DNA of 64,000 nucleotides from Lolium rigidum (Eukaryota; Streptophyta; Magnoliopsida; Poales; Poaceae), in NCBI RefSeq assembly GCF_022539505.1, contig NC_061512.1, forward strand, positions 155,293,962-155,357,961, given 5' to 3'. Below are positions 35,527-46,606 of this stretch, one piece after another; within the stretch, counting starts at the first letter, position 1; each line of letters begins with the position of its first letter. The position numbers and the translations under genes are program-made. A model generated the notes under the pieces. It searched no databases and was not told the origin of the DNA. It worked only from the letters and a program-made list of their open reading frames with translations.

Positions 35527-35699
35527 CATGATAACTTGCCTCCTCAACTTCTCTGCACGATTTGACAGTTTTGGCACCACCTCCTCGGAAACTGCTGTGG
35601 CATTGAATTTCTACCATGCCCTCTTTTATTTAACCGCCCCAAACAGTTCTCCTCTGCATCTCCTTCGCACTAGCACCCCAAAAGCCCTCCTGCGCCACC

Positions 35700-36218
35700 A
35701 TGTCCTCTTCCTCCTCTGCTTCATCGGATCTTTCCACCCAGTCCTCTTCGTCTCGCGAGCCGACGCCGGAGCCGAACCCGGCGGAGGTTCACGCGGCCAA
35801 CATCCGCCGCGCCATTGCGGCCGGGGAGGAGTCAGACCATGACTTCTCCATCTGGTCCGAGGACGACCAGTCCTCAACGGACGGGGAAAGCGACCTCCGC
35901 TTCCTCGCTAACGGGGAACCGGAGGAGGAGAGCGATGACGATCGCTTCTCCTGGGATGACTTCACCTCCTCCGAGGGGGTGAAGGAGGAGGAAGAGGAGG
36001 AGGAGGACGACGACGACAGCTCCTCCGACGAGCCGCCGGCCAAGCGGTTTTGCCCTTGGCCGGGCAACCTTAGCGACTTCGATAGCGACGAGGACGACGC
36101 TGAAGAGGATGAAGACAACGAGGGCCCGGTCGGCGGCCATTGGAGCGACGACGAGCCCGCCGGGAGCAGCGCCTACGGTAGTGACGACGGCGACGACGAG
36201 GGCAGTGATGGCCCGTAG
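35700..36218 (+). CDS. Acidic antisense ORF of Tat-like element
   Basis: The 172-residue product starts with a Ser-rich stretch (MSSSSSASSDLSTQSSSS), has acidic Glu/Asp runs (residues about 95-112 and 125-165), a short basic PPAKRF motif at about 117-122, and a Gly/Asp-rich end. A TATA-like TTTATTTAACC lies at about 35625-35635. It reads opposite to gag, within the 3' part of the element. Extra antisense ORFs are known in the Tat lineage (for example the Grande gene), so this is likely an element gene rather than a host gene. Its function is unknown. The opposite strand also has open frames because of the biased codons; the plus-strand one has the better start context (CCACCATGTCC). No stop or shift interrupts it. 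Confidence 0.6.
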   Translation: MSSSSSASSDLSTQSSSSREPTPEPNPAEVHAANIRRAIAAGEESDHDFSIWSEDDQSSTDGESDLRFLANGEPEEESDDDRFSWDDFTSSEGVKEEEEEEEDDDDSSSDEPPAKRFCPWPGNLSDFDSDEDDAEEDEDNEGPVGGHWSDDEPAGSSAYGSDDGDDEGSDGP

Positions 36219-37217
36219 ATAGGACCTCTAGAATAGGGCCAGTAGTAGTAGATGGGGCAATGTATCCCCTAGTATTTCCTTTTGAGAGCAATTAGCTCTT
36301 TATGTAAGAAATCTCGCCTATTAAGGAAGAACTTTTCCCCAATTTGATTTTGCCGATTTCTTCTGAGTTTAATTGAGCCGATTCCCTCTTCTACTGACCT
36401 TGCCGATTCGTTCCCTTTGCCAATGCGTGATGAGCCGATAGCATCGCATCGGTCCTTTAAACAGAGCAACATCAAATATCCACCAGGCTTGCTGCCCCCC
36501 GAGTCTTGGCCAAGGCAAAAACAGAAACGAGGACGCGTAACTTAGCTGAATTAGCCTGGGTTTACTCATGCAGAACCAGCCGATTTGCACATAAATCAGC
36601 TTCCCAAAGAAGAGAGCCTTCAAGGCGAGCTGCCCCCCGAGTTTCTCCAATCCGCTCTTAGCGCCCTGCTGGTCAGATCGGCTCCTTTCCTTTGGCGGAT
36701 CGAATGCAATCCATCCTTGACCTGATCTGCACGTCCAGGCTGCTCTTGGCATTTTTCTTGAAGAGAGGATCCGAGCCTTTAAACTACTCCATTGAGGAGT
36801 TCTTCCATTAAAATCTCCCTTCGTGCTCCACTGACCCTCTGATCGTAACAGTTACTCCTCTTGAGTCGATGGCCCTGCATCGGCTTTCATATCCTTAAGT
36901 CGATGTCTGCTGCATCGGCTGTGCTCAAAAAAATTTAGGATTTTCTAGGCCGATTTGTGTGTCGGCCCCCATATATGATAGTGTCACCTCATACCCTCAT
37001 GTTTCACCCATCTAGGTGCCCCCCGAGCCGATTCTGTCAAGAATTGATGGTATCGGCTCTTTAGGTAGCCCCTGTTGGGCCAAATGTTGATCCCAGGCAA
37101 AATGGATGGTGAGGATAATTTTGGCCGATTGCTGGAATCGGCCTCCACGTTGCTTGCTCAGTAAGGGGCCGATCGCAAGGATCAGCCTCGCCATGTTTGC
37201 TTATTGACGTAGTCTTG
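36219..37217. repeat. GCCGAT and TGCCCCCCGAG repeat region
   Basis: Multiple scattered GCCGAT/ATCGGC words and three copies of TGCCCCCCGAG (about 36489, 36631, 37018). The latter read CTCGGGGGGCA on the minus strand, like the element's polypurine tract. No coding evidence. Confidence 0.55.
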
Positions 37218-40035
37218 CTACTCGTCCAGGCCGGTGGATAGAACCAGCCCAATCTCTGACTTTATCACGTTGGTGCGTTTGCTGTTGTCCGCCTCGGTTG
37301 CGTCGTGTGGTCGTGGAGCTCCACACCTTGCCGGACGAACGAGCACCATGTTTGTGCCAGCCGATGTTTCATCATCGGCTTTCCTTTGCTTGGGGCGCCA
37401 CTCTTTTCGTTGCGGCAGTCCCTCCTCATCCAGGGTTCGCTGAACTTTCGCAGCCAGATCAGGTCGTGCCTTCCTTAGCGTATGCAAGTATAACCTCTCG
37501 GCTTCCTCCAAGCCGCGCAATCGCTGAACCCTGCGCTTTGTGAATGGCTGAGTCCGTCAGGGCACCACCTTGGACGGTGGTACCTGTCTTCTTCCTCTTC
37601 TTGTCCCTCGTCTTCTGAATCCTCGAGATCTGCCCAGCGAGGGGACTCAGCGCGTTTGCTTTGTGGTGGGAGAGGCCCTAAACGCTCGAATACGGACACG
37701 TTGGCTGCTTCCTTCTTCTTCCGGTTGCATTCTGGGCAGTTGCCGATTGTTGGCAATCGGCTCATTCCTGAATCCCAGCAGTGTCTTAAGAAGGGGCAGT
37801 CCCAGTGCCTGGCGTTGTCATCTTGCTCCCTTGGCTTTTCCGTGGCACGGCGCTCGTGCTCCTCCTCATTGTGATCGTGCCGACGATATCTTCTGGCTCC
37901 TCTAGCCAGACGGTCTCTCTCATCATCGTCGCCGTGTTGCCGGCGTTGGTCGTACTGACTCACATACTTGTTGAGGAGGTGATCAGAGAGGGGTCGTTGA
38001 TATCTTATGTTCTTCACTTCCCCTCCGTGACGTAGCGCTTGCCATCTTGGCGGAGCCGATCGCATGGAGCGGCCCCCTCGTGTCCTTGCTCCGAGAGCAG
38101 CTGCTCTCATCTCCATCTTTGCCGCAGTGGTTCCCGGGTCCTACCATGTTGATGCCGAACGAGGGACCTGTCCGGCAACCCTCGGGGAAGGTGACTTCCA
38201 CCATGTTAACGGCGGGGAAGGGTTGGGTGTCGACCTTCATAGCGTACTGGTTGAAAATTAGACGCCCCTTCTCTATCGCCGCTTGGATGTGGCCGACGCC
38301 ACACCCTGCGGTCGTTGGTGGCATGGGAGAGCGAGTTGTGCCATTTGCGGTATGGCTTTCCGTTCAGCTCTTGCGCCGTGGGGAACTTGAGACCTTCAGG
38401 GATCGTCAACTGTTTCTCCTTGAGCAGGAGGTCGAAGATTTGCTCCGTCTTGGTCACGTCAAAATCAAATCCCCTGGGCGGCCCTGGTGGCTTTACCCAT
38501 TTGCAGGACACGGGGGTTCCTCCCCGAGTCCACTCAGCCACTGCTATTTCTTGGTCTCCCATAGCGCCTTCATCTTCGCCTGCGTCAACCATGGTGACCA
38601 CGCGCTTGAATTTGTCCTGGTAGACATCCGGGTGGCGCTGTTCATATGCTGACAGCTTCTGCACCATGTGTGCTAATGAAGGGTAGTCCGCTTGGGCGGC
38701 CACGTCCTTGATCGATGATGATAGACCCACCACCGCCAACTCGACTGCTTCTTTTTCGCTTACGTGAACCGAATAGCATCGGTTCCTAACGGTCCTGAAA
38801 CGCTGGATGTATTCCGACACTGTTTCCCCGCGCTTCTGTCGTACTTGTGCCAAATCGGCAATGCCAGCCTCGGAAACCTCGGAGTGATATTGCTCATGGA
38901 ACCGTTCTTCCAGCTGCTTCCAAGTCTGGACTGAGTTCGGTGGCAGCGACGTGTACCAACCGAAAGCCGATCCTGTGAGGGACTGTGAGAAGTACCTCAC
39001 GCGCAGCTCGTCTGACGCCGAGATCATGCCCAGCTGCGCCAAATATCGGCTCACATGCTCGATGGAGCTGGAACCATCTGATCCGCTGAACTTTGTGAAG
39101 TCCGGGAGCCGATATTTGGGTGGTAGCGGGATCAATTCGTACCCGTTGGGGTACGGCTTGGTATAGCCGATCGTCTTCCTTTTCGGCATCATGCCGAACT
39201 GATCTTTCAGGATCGTACAAATCTGATCCGCGGTGATGGCTGCAGGTGCCGAACCTTGAAGATTCGCCGGAGTGGCGTATTTAACCAGCCATGCTTGTTT
39301 TTCCGGTTCTGAGCCAACTGCAGGAGCTGGGCTCTGGAGTTTTGTCGGGGTGGCGTATTTAGCTAGCCACGTCTGCTTCTCGAGCTCGTTTCCGACGTTC
39401 CTCCCGTTGTTCCGAAGTCCCCGCTGTTGCAACCTGGTTCGAGGGTGCCCAGGTGCTGCAGTCTGGCACGTATGCGCATGCGTATCCGTGCGGGATCTCC
39501 TTGGGCGCCTCAGCCAAGAACTGGTAGTCACTAGGGTCACCACCGATCTTGTAGACGACGAATGCCGGTGTAGCCGGCACTTCAGCTGGTGCTGCCAACG
39601 CATGTGGCAGCGGCGGACGGGACTGGAGTGGCAACTCTCCTTGATGCGTCCCGAGAGCTGGTCCTGACGGAGAGTACTGATGGCTCATGATTTCCTGGAT
39701 CACGCGAAGAGCGACGCGCTCCAATGTGTTCACCAGGCTCTCAGAGTGGCGGTGCAGTGAATGAGCCACCATGAAGTTGATCTCCTGACGCAGCGACCTG
39801 GTGCGTTCTTCTGACGGGGTGGATAGGTCCACTCCATCAAGCGCGCCTTCGGGTGAGAACCCCTTCCATCCGATGCCATGGGAGCGGGTCCCGTGGAAAG
39901 AGCCGATGAGGTCGGCTTCGAGGAGGACCTTGGCCTCGTCATACTTCTTCTTGAGCTCGCCGAGTGAGGTCCTCGTAAGTGACCGGAGTCTCTTCCGCCA
40001 TCTCGGATGTAGATGGCGATGTGGTGGATGTCGTG
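37218..40035 (-). pseudogene. Gag of Tat-like Gypsy element, frameshifted
   Basis: The N-terminal part is at about 40035-39385 and the main capsid region at 39385-38206, including FSGSDGSSSIEHVSRYLAQL and LTGSAFGWYTSLPPNSVQTW, the Retrotrans_gag pattern. A further part is at about 38320-37475, with a Cys/His cluster (CPFLRHCW, then NCPEC at about 37745). The end is at 37520-37218 with GLEEAERLYLHTLRKARPDL. Frame breaks lie near 39388, 38300 and 37530. At 39388 a CGAG is present where CAG would keep the frame, and at 37530 a three-A run is one A short. The gene stops around the expected protease start, so it is gag only. Breaks may be partly artefactual. Confidence 0.8.
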
Positions 40036-40047
40036 GATGTTGAAGAT

Positions 40048-40066
40048 TGTCCCACCGGGCGTGCCA
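40048..40066 (-). promoter_or_regulatory. Primer-binding site of Tat-like element
   Basis: Minus-strand TGGCACGCCCGGTGGGACA lies 5 bases inside the 5' LTR. It has the TGG start of a tRNA complement; I do not assign the tRNA. Confidence 0.7.
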
Positions 40067-40071
40067 GAATG

Positions 40072-41239
40072 TGTTGGCGTCAGAAACCCACCGGCGGGCA
40101 GCGACTGGCCAACACCGTAGAGCCGGGAACAACTAGGGCTGTGGCTGGCCCCAGTCCCTCAGAGCGACGGCCCGCAAAGCCTCCTGGTCGCGCGCCGATG
40201 CAAATTGCAAGGGCGTGCCACCTGACCTATACCTGGTCAGGAAGGTGTGGATGATGCCTCGCTTAGTTTCTTGCAGGGCACACACGTACACGTTAAATCG
40301 AGCCTCGATCGGCTCTCGAGGTTATCCCGTGGATCGGCTCATGGAGCCGATCCACCCATGATTCGTCCAAGGTGGCCGAATATATGGTGGTCCTGCTTGA
40401 TCAAGATAAAGCATATGAGATCCACGACGATCCGGGGTTTTCACCGCATAATCGGATCGTCCTACTCACGATTGGGCCTCGCGCTCACGCACGGTGATCG
40501 TAAGCCAGCCCTAGACAAGGCCTAAAAACCAACACTAGGTTGATCCTCGGAACGTCCTGTCTAGGGGCAGCAAACTACACCCTACATGCCGCTGGATCCT
40601 CCAACCCTTTGTAAGGCCTAACTATTGCAGATATTAAACTAATCCTTGGTGAACCAAGGAGCGATCGTAACGGATCAGATCTACTAAATAACGATCAAGC
40701 GGGGTGCCGCCCCTGCACCCATGATGAGGTACAGGGACGGCTAGATGCGCAAGGGTTGCACTACGACAGCATATGATACTAGGAACAATGCTAACCCTAA
40801 CACATCTATGATAACTACGTTGCTCGCCATCAAAAAGGCTTCGAGTACGAGCAACGCGTGAACAACTAGGCAGGCTCGTGCTGCCTAGATCGCGAGATGC
40901 GATCTAGGCAGCATGGTGCTTACCGGAGGAACCCTCGAGACGAAGGAGTTGGCGATGCGCCGAGATTGGTTTGTGTTGAACGTTGGTTGTTGTTTATTCC
41001 ATAAACCCTAGGTACATATTTATAGTCCAGGGGACTTTCTAATGTGGGCGTGCACTAAACCGTGCACGAGATAGATTCTAACTTCTACGCGACACGTATC
41101 CTAATATGTTACAGATACACGGGCCGTTTTAGCCCAAACTTGGTACACAAGGCCGACTCCCGTATTTCTTCCATGTGCAATCTTCACGTCCATCTTGATC
41201 GCGGCCCACCTCTGACTTGGTCAAATTCTGGTGATAACA
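40072..41239 (-). repeat. 5' LTR of the Tat-like element
   Basis: 1168 bp, near-identical to 31414-32578; TGTTGGCG start and GATAACA end on the plus strand. Confidence 0.92.
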
Positions 41240-41244
41240 CCTTT

Positions 41245-42028
41245 ACACACGTGGGACAAGGAGTCTCCGGAGATCACATAAGTAAAACCCACTTGACTAG
41301 CATAATGACATCTAGATTACAAGCATCATCATATGAATCTCAATCATGTAGGGCAGCTCATGAGATTATTGTATTGAAGTACATAGGAGAGAGATGAACC
41401 ACATAGCTACCGGTACAGCCCCGAGCCTCGATGGAGAACTACTCCCTCCTCATGGGAGCGGCAGAGTTGATGAAGATGGCGATGGAGATGGCAGCGGTGT
41501 CGATGGAGAAGCCTTCCGGGGGCACTTCCCCGTCCCGGCGGCGTGCCGGAACAGAGACTCCTGTCCCCCAGATCTTGGCTTCGCGATGGCGGCCGCTCTG
41601 GAAGGTTTCGCGTACCGTGGCTTATTCGTATCGGGGTTTTAGGTCAGGACCTTTAAATAGGCGAAAGGGCGGCGTCAGAAGGTCGAAGGGGCGATGACAC
41701 CATAAGGCGGCGCGGCCAGGGCCTGGGCCGCGCCGGCCTATCATCTGGGGCCTGTGTGGCCCCCCTCTGGCGACTCTCGGGTGTTACGGATGCTTCCGGG
41801 CAAAATAGGAACCCGGGCGTTGATTTCGTCCAATTCCGAGAATATTTCGTTACTAGGATTTCCGAAACCAAAAACAGCGGAAAACGAGGAACGGCACTTC
41901 GGCATCTTGTTAATAGGTTAGTTCCAGAAAATGCACGAATATGACATAAAGTGTGCATAAAACATGTGGATATCATCAATAAAGTAGCATGGAACATAAG
42001 AAATTATAGATACGTTGGAGATGTATCA
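41245..42028 (-). repeat. 5' LTR, right part (resumes after nested element)
   Basis: Matches 26369-27143 of the 3' LTR and ends at GATGTATCA. Contains a GC-rich transcription-leader-like block with CGCCTATTTAAAGG in minus orientation at about 41648-41661. Confidence 0.9.
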
Positions 42029-42033
42029 GCCGT

Positions 42034-44026
42034 TGCCGGGGAGATCAAGACACGCTGCAAGGGGAGTCTTCCACATCCAATCTCTTTACTTTGTTTTAGC
42101 CTTGCTTTACTTTATTTTATTTACTGTCTTGTTTGCTCTATATCAAAAAGACAAAAAAAATAGTTGCTTTACTTTCTGTATTGGTTACTTGCTCTATATC
42201 AAAACACAAAAAATTAGTTACTTGTCTTTACTTTATTTTATTCTGTTTGCTTAGTTTACTTTTACTACTGCTAAAATGAGTAATCATGAAGTTGAAGTCC
42301 GTTCTTCTAAGCAACAAGGTGGAGAAAGTTTTAAAGATGCTTGGTACAGAATTAGTAATGCTCATCATAGGTGCATTAAGAAACACTCCACTATTATCCT
42401 TCTTAGGAACTTTTATGTTGGCCTATCTAGCTGGAATAGGTATGTTCTTGATACTCTTTCGGGAGGTAATTTCCTAGGTACTCCTGCTTTAGAAGCTAGT
42501 TGCATCATTGAGAGTCTAGTTGGAATACCACCTGTTAATGAAGTTAAAATTGAAATCTCTCTTGAGGATGTCATGAAAAAGTTGGAAGCCATAGAGAAAA
42601 AATTTCCAAGTGTTGAGACTAAATTGGGAATATTACTTGATAATACTGATAAACTTTATAAATCCCTAGGAGGAATTGATGAAAGAATTGCTATCCTAGA
42701 AACTTGTGTTATCCATGATAATCAAACCAATAGGATTAGTGAACTTGAAAAAGCTATGGGAACCTTGGGTTCAACCTTTTCTTCTCTTAAGTTTAAGGAG
42801 AAAGGTTATGTGGGTAAAGAGCAAAAATTCATGTATGTCTCTAAGGTGCCTAAACCAAAGAATTATTATAGGCCTAAAATTGATAAAACCCCTAGCACCA
42901 CCATGGGAAATTTGGATAATGGAGCATCTAAGGTACCCTCTGCAACAAGTTGTGTTTGTAAGAAAAATTATGATGTTGATTCTTCATCTCTTGATAATGA
43001 TTTGCACTTTCTGCGCCTAGCTGAAAGGCGTTAAAGAAAAGCACTTCTTGGGAGATAACTCATGTTTTATTTTACTACTGTATTGTTGAGTCTTGGAAAT
43101 TGTTACTACTGTAGCAACCTCTCCTTATCATGTTTTTTGTGCCAAGTAAAGTCTCTATGGTAAAGTTGATGCTAGATTTGGATTGCTGCGCAGAAACAGA
43201 ATTGCTGTCTGTCACGAATTTGCGTAGATATCTCTGTAGAAAAATCAAAAAAATCTGCCAATTTACGTGCGTGATCCTCAGATATGTACGCAACTTTCAT
43301 TAGTTTTGAGTTTTTCCGTCTGAGCAAGTTAGGTGCCTCTGGAAAATTCGTCTTTACGGACTGTTCTGTTTTAACAGATTTTGTCTTTTATTTCGCATTG
43401 CCTCTTTTGCTATGTTGAATGGATTTCTTTGTTCCATTAACTTTCAGTAGCTTTGTGCAATGTCCAGAAGTGTTAAGAATGATTATGTCACCTCTGAATA
43501 TGTGAATTTTTAATTATGCACTAACCTTCTAATGAGTTTGCTTAAAGTTTGGTGTGGAGGAAGTTTTCAAGGATCAAGAGAAGAGGATAATAAAATATGA
43601 TCAAGAAGAGTGAAAAGTCTAAGCTTGGGGATGCCTCGGTGGTTCATCCCTGCATATTTCAAGAAGACTCAAGCATCTAAGCTTGGGGATGCCCAAGGCA
43701 TCCCTTTCTTCATCGACAATTTATTAGGTCACTTCTAGTGAAACTATATTTTTATTCCATCACATCTTAAGTTCTTTACTTGGAGCGTCTGTTTGCTTTT
43801 ATTTTCGTTTTGGTTTGAATAAAGTTGGATCCTAGCAATTCTTGTGTGGGAGAGAGACACACTCCGCTTTTTCATATGAACACTGGTGTTCTTCATTTTT
43901 ACTTTTAATGTTCAACGGCGAAAGTTGATCGCTTCACTTATTGTTATTTTGTTGGAATCAGAAAATGCTTCATATGGTTTTGAATAACTTGATACTTGGC
44001 AAATGTTTTGAGCTCTCATAGATCAT
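42034..44026 (+). other. Internal segment 2 of the LTR series
   Basis: Resumes TGCCGGGGAGATCAAGACAC, the second half of the primer site cut at 25428. It holds a gag-like ORF (42276-43034) and a non-coding 3' region with TAAGCTTGGGGATGCC at about 43620 and 43679. It ends abruptly at ATAGATCAT before LTR C, not at a polypurine tract. Confidence 0.75.
42276..43034 (+). CDS. Gag-like protein, Athila type, intact frame
   Basis: 252 residues, the only uninterrupted gag-like frame of this family here. It starts MSNHEVEVRSSKQQGGESFK, with the gag-type stretch AWYRISNAHHRCIKKHST and LRNFYVGLSSWNRYVLDTLS at about 28-66, then a coiled-coil-like charged region (about 95-165). It ends in HFLRLAERR, also found downstream of the gag remnant in segment 1. 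No zinc knuckle, protease or polymerase follows. A role in forming particles for trans-mobilisation is inferred. The likely promoter is in LTR B, now 17 kb upstream because of the nested insertions. Confidence 0.7.
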   Translation: MSNHEVEVRSSKQQGGESFKDAWYRISNAHHRCIKKHSTIILLRNFYVGLSSWNRYVLDTLSGGNFLGTPALEASCIIESLVGIPPVNEVKIEISLEDVMKKLEAIEKKFPSVETKLGILLDNTDKLYKSLGGIDERIAILETCVIHDNQTNRISELEKAMGTLGSTFSSLKFKEKGYVGKEQKFMYVSKVPKPKNYYRPKIDKTPSTTMGNLDNGASKVPSATSCVCKKNYDVDSSSLDNDLHFLRLAERR

Positions 44027-45351
44027 TGATACGTCTCAAACGTATCTATAATTTCTTATGTTCCATGCTACTTTTCTGACAATACTCACATGTTTTATAC
44101 ATACTTTACATCATTATTATGCATTTTCTAGCACTAACCTATTAACAAGATGCCGAAGCGCCAGTTGCTGTTTTTTGCTGTTTTTGGTTTCAGAAATCCT
44201 ACAAAGGAAATATTCTCGGAATTGGACGAAATCAACGCCAAGGGTCTTATTTTTCCACGAAATTTCCGGAAGACCGAAGGGATAACGAAGTGGGGCGACG
44301 AGGCGCCGCCACCATAGGGCCGCGCGGCCTAGGGGGGCATGTGCCGCCCTATGGTGTGGGCCCCTCGCGCCGCCTCCTGACCTACCCTTCCGCCTACTTA
44401 AAGCCTTCATCGCGAATACCCCTGTACCGAGAGCCACGGTACGAAAAACCTTCCAGAGACGCCGCCGCTGCCAATCCCATCTCGGGGGATTCAGGAGATC
44501 GCCTCCGGCACCCTGCCGGAGAGGGGAATCATCACCGGAGGGCTCTACATCACCATGCCCGCCTCCGGATTGATGCGTGAGTAGTTCATCCTTGGACTAT
44601 GGGTCCATAGCGAGTAGCTAGTTGGTTGTCTTCTCCTCTTGTGCTATCATGTTTAGATCTTGTGAGCTGCCTAACATGATCAAGATCATCTATTTGTAAT
44701 GCTACATGTTGTGTTTGGCGGGATCCGATGAATATAGAATATTATGTCAAGTTGATTATCAATCTATCATATATGTGTTGTTTATGTTCGTGCATGCTCT
44801 CCGTTGCTAGTAGAGGCTCTGGTCAAGTTGATAGTTGTAACTCCAAGAGGGGGTATTTATGCTCGATAGTGAGTTCATGCCTCCATCATGATATGTATTG
44901 AATCTTTATCTGTCAATTGCTCACCTGTAATTTGTTCACCCAGCATGTTATTTATCTTATTGGAGAGACACCACTATTGAACTGTGGACCCCGGTCCATT
45001 CTTTTACATCTGAATACAATCTACTGCAATCATTGTTCTCTAATGTTCTTTGCAAACAAACATCATCTTCCACACAATACGTTTAATCCTTTGTTTTCAG
45101 CAAGCCGGTGAGATTGACAACCTCACTGTTACGTTGGGGCAAAGTATCTTGATTGTGTTGTGCAGGTTCCATGTTGGCGCCGGTTTCACTGGTGTTGCGC
45201 CGCACTACACTCCTCCACCAACAACCTTCACGTGCTCCTTGACTCCTACTGGTTCGATAACCTTGGTTTCTTTCTGAGGGAAAACTTGCTACTGTGCGCA
45301 TCACACATTCCTCTTGGGGTTCCCAACGGACGTGTGCATCACGCGTAATCA
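44027..45351 (+). repeat. LTR C with internal deletion
   Basis: Begins TGATACGTCTCAAACG and ends about CGCGTAATCA. It lacks about 260 bases found in A, B and D: GCCTCCAT joins CATGATATG at 44880-44892. It is not followed by a primer-binding site. The right boundary is inferred by comparison. Confidence 0.8.
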
Positions 45352-46606
45352 ATCATGTTTAAGCTATTGCATCACGTAGTTTAATCTATTAGTGGAGAAC
45401 TACAGTAGAGCTGGTTGAAAATTGGTTTCCATGATTGGTCTCTCTAAGGTCTAGATATTTTCTGGTAAAGTGTTTGAACAACAAGGAAGACAATGTAGAG
45501 TCTTATAATGCTTGCAATATGTTCTTGTGTAAGTTTTGATGTACCTGTTCATACTTGTGTTTGCTTCAAACAACCTTGCTAGCCCAAAGCCTTGTACTGA
45601 GAGGAAATGCTTCTCGTGCATCCAAACACCTTGAGCCAAAACCCATGCCATTTGTGTCCACCATATCTACCTACTACGTGGTATTTCGGTCATTCCAAAG
45701 TAAATTACTTGAGTGCTACCTTTAAAATTTCATTCCTTTATCTTTGCAATATATAGGTCATGGGACAAATAGCTTAAAAACTATTGTGGTGATGAATATG
45801 TAGTTATGTGTCTTATTTCTTATAAGTTGCTTGTTGAGCGGTAACCATGTTTCTGGGGACGCCATCAACTTTTTACCTTTGTTGGATATCATGTGAGATG
45901 CTATGCATGTTCGTCTTGTCTGAAGTAAGGGTGATGTCATGATCAAATGGTTTGAGTATGCATATGTTAGAGAAGAGCATTGGGCCGCTAACCAAAGCCA
46001 TGTATCATGGTGGAAGTTTTCAGTTTGGACATACATCCTCACTCTCTTATGAGAATATTATCTGTTGTTGAATGCTTAAGCATTAAAAGAGGAGTCCATT
46101 ATCTATTGTCTATGTTGTCCCAGTATGGATGTCTTAAGTTGAGATCTATTAAAAAAGAGAAATCAAATGCAATTGATCTCCTTGGACCTTTGTACATGCG
46201 GCATAGAGGTACCCCTTTGTGACACTTGGTTGAAACATATGTTATGCAATGATAATCCATGTAATCCAAGCTAATTAGGACAAGGTGCGGGCACTATTGG
46301 TATTCTATGCATGAGGCTTGAAACTTGTAGGAAGTATTATGCATAGCACATATGAATTATTACTACCGTTGACAAAATTGTTTCTATGTTTTCAAAACAA
46401 AAGCTCTAGCACAAAAATAGTAATCCATGCTTCCCTCTGCGAAGGGCCATTCTATTACTTTATGTTGAGTCAGTCTACCTACTTCTTTCTATCTTAGAAG
46501 CAAACACTTGTGTTAACTGTGTGCATTGATTCTTACATGTTTACTTATTGCACTTGTTATATTACTCTATGTTGACAAATATCCATGAGATATACATGTT
46601 ACAAGT
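45352..46606 (+). other. 3' internal arm after LTR C (left half)
   Basis: Non-coding sequence starting ATCATGTTTAAGC. It is the same as 62427 onward and resumes at 60121 after the inserted long-LTR element, ending at AAGCTTGGGGATGCT before LTR D (60448). Small frames (for example 46007-46222) are not supported. Confidence 0.65.

Larger units (their letters stand above)
31414..41239 (-). mobile_element. Tat/Retand-like Gypsy element, no pol
   Basis: Target duplication CCTTT at 31409-31413 and 41240-41244. LTRs are 31414-32578 (3' LTR) and 40072-41239 (5' LTR), 1165 and 1168 bp, TGTTGGCG...GATAACA on the plus strand. The primer-binding site is at 40048-40066 and the polypurine tract at 32579-32592, so it reads on the minus strand. 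Gag occupies about 40035-37218. Where protease and polymerase should follow, the sequence passes into repeat-rich DNA and a plus-strand acidic ORF. This layout suits a non-autonomous Tat-lineage element. Confidence 0.88.
25429..42028 (-). mobile_element. Related Athila-type element inserted in a primer site
   Basis: A minus-strand LTR element with target duplication GCCGT at 25424-25428 and 42029-42033. The 3' LTR is 25429-27143, the internal domain 27144-30474, and the 5' LTR 30475-42028, interrupted by a second element at 31414-41239. Net LTR lengths agree (about 1715 and 1723). It lacks pol. The duplication lies inside TGGCGCCGTTGCC of the host element, so it split that element's primer-binding site. 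Confidence 0.9.

Noticed and set aside
35789..36118. Ser-rich minus-strand frame opposite the acidic ORF
   Set aside because: Complement of the GAG/GAC runs; start context and TATA favour the plus-strand frame. It remains a minor alternative.
38047..38652. 201-codon plus-strand frame over gag
   Set aside because: Antisense of the Retrotrans_gag region, which has clear motifs on the minus strand.
20634..45351. Reading A-int-B and B-int-C as two normal independent elements
   Set aside because: They share LTR B, and no matching target duplication of GTGTC is found after B or C.
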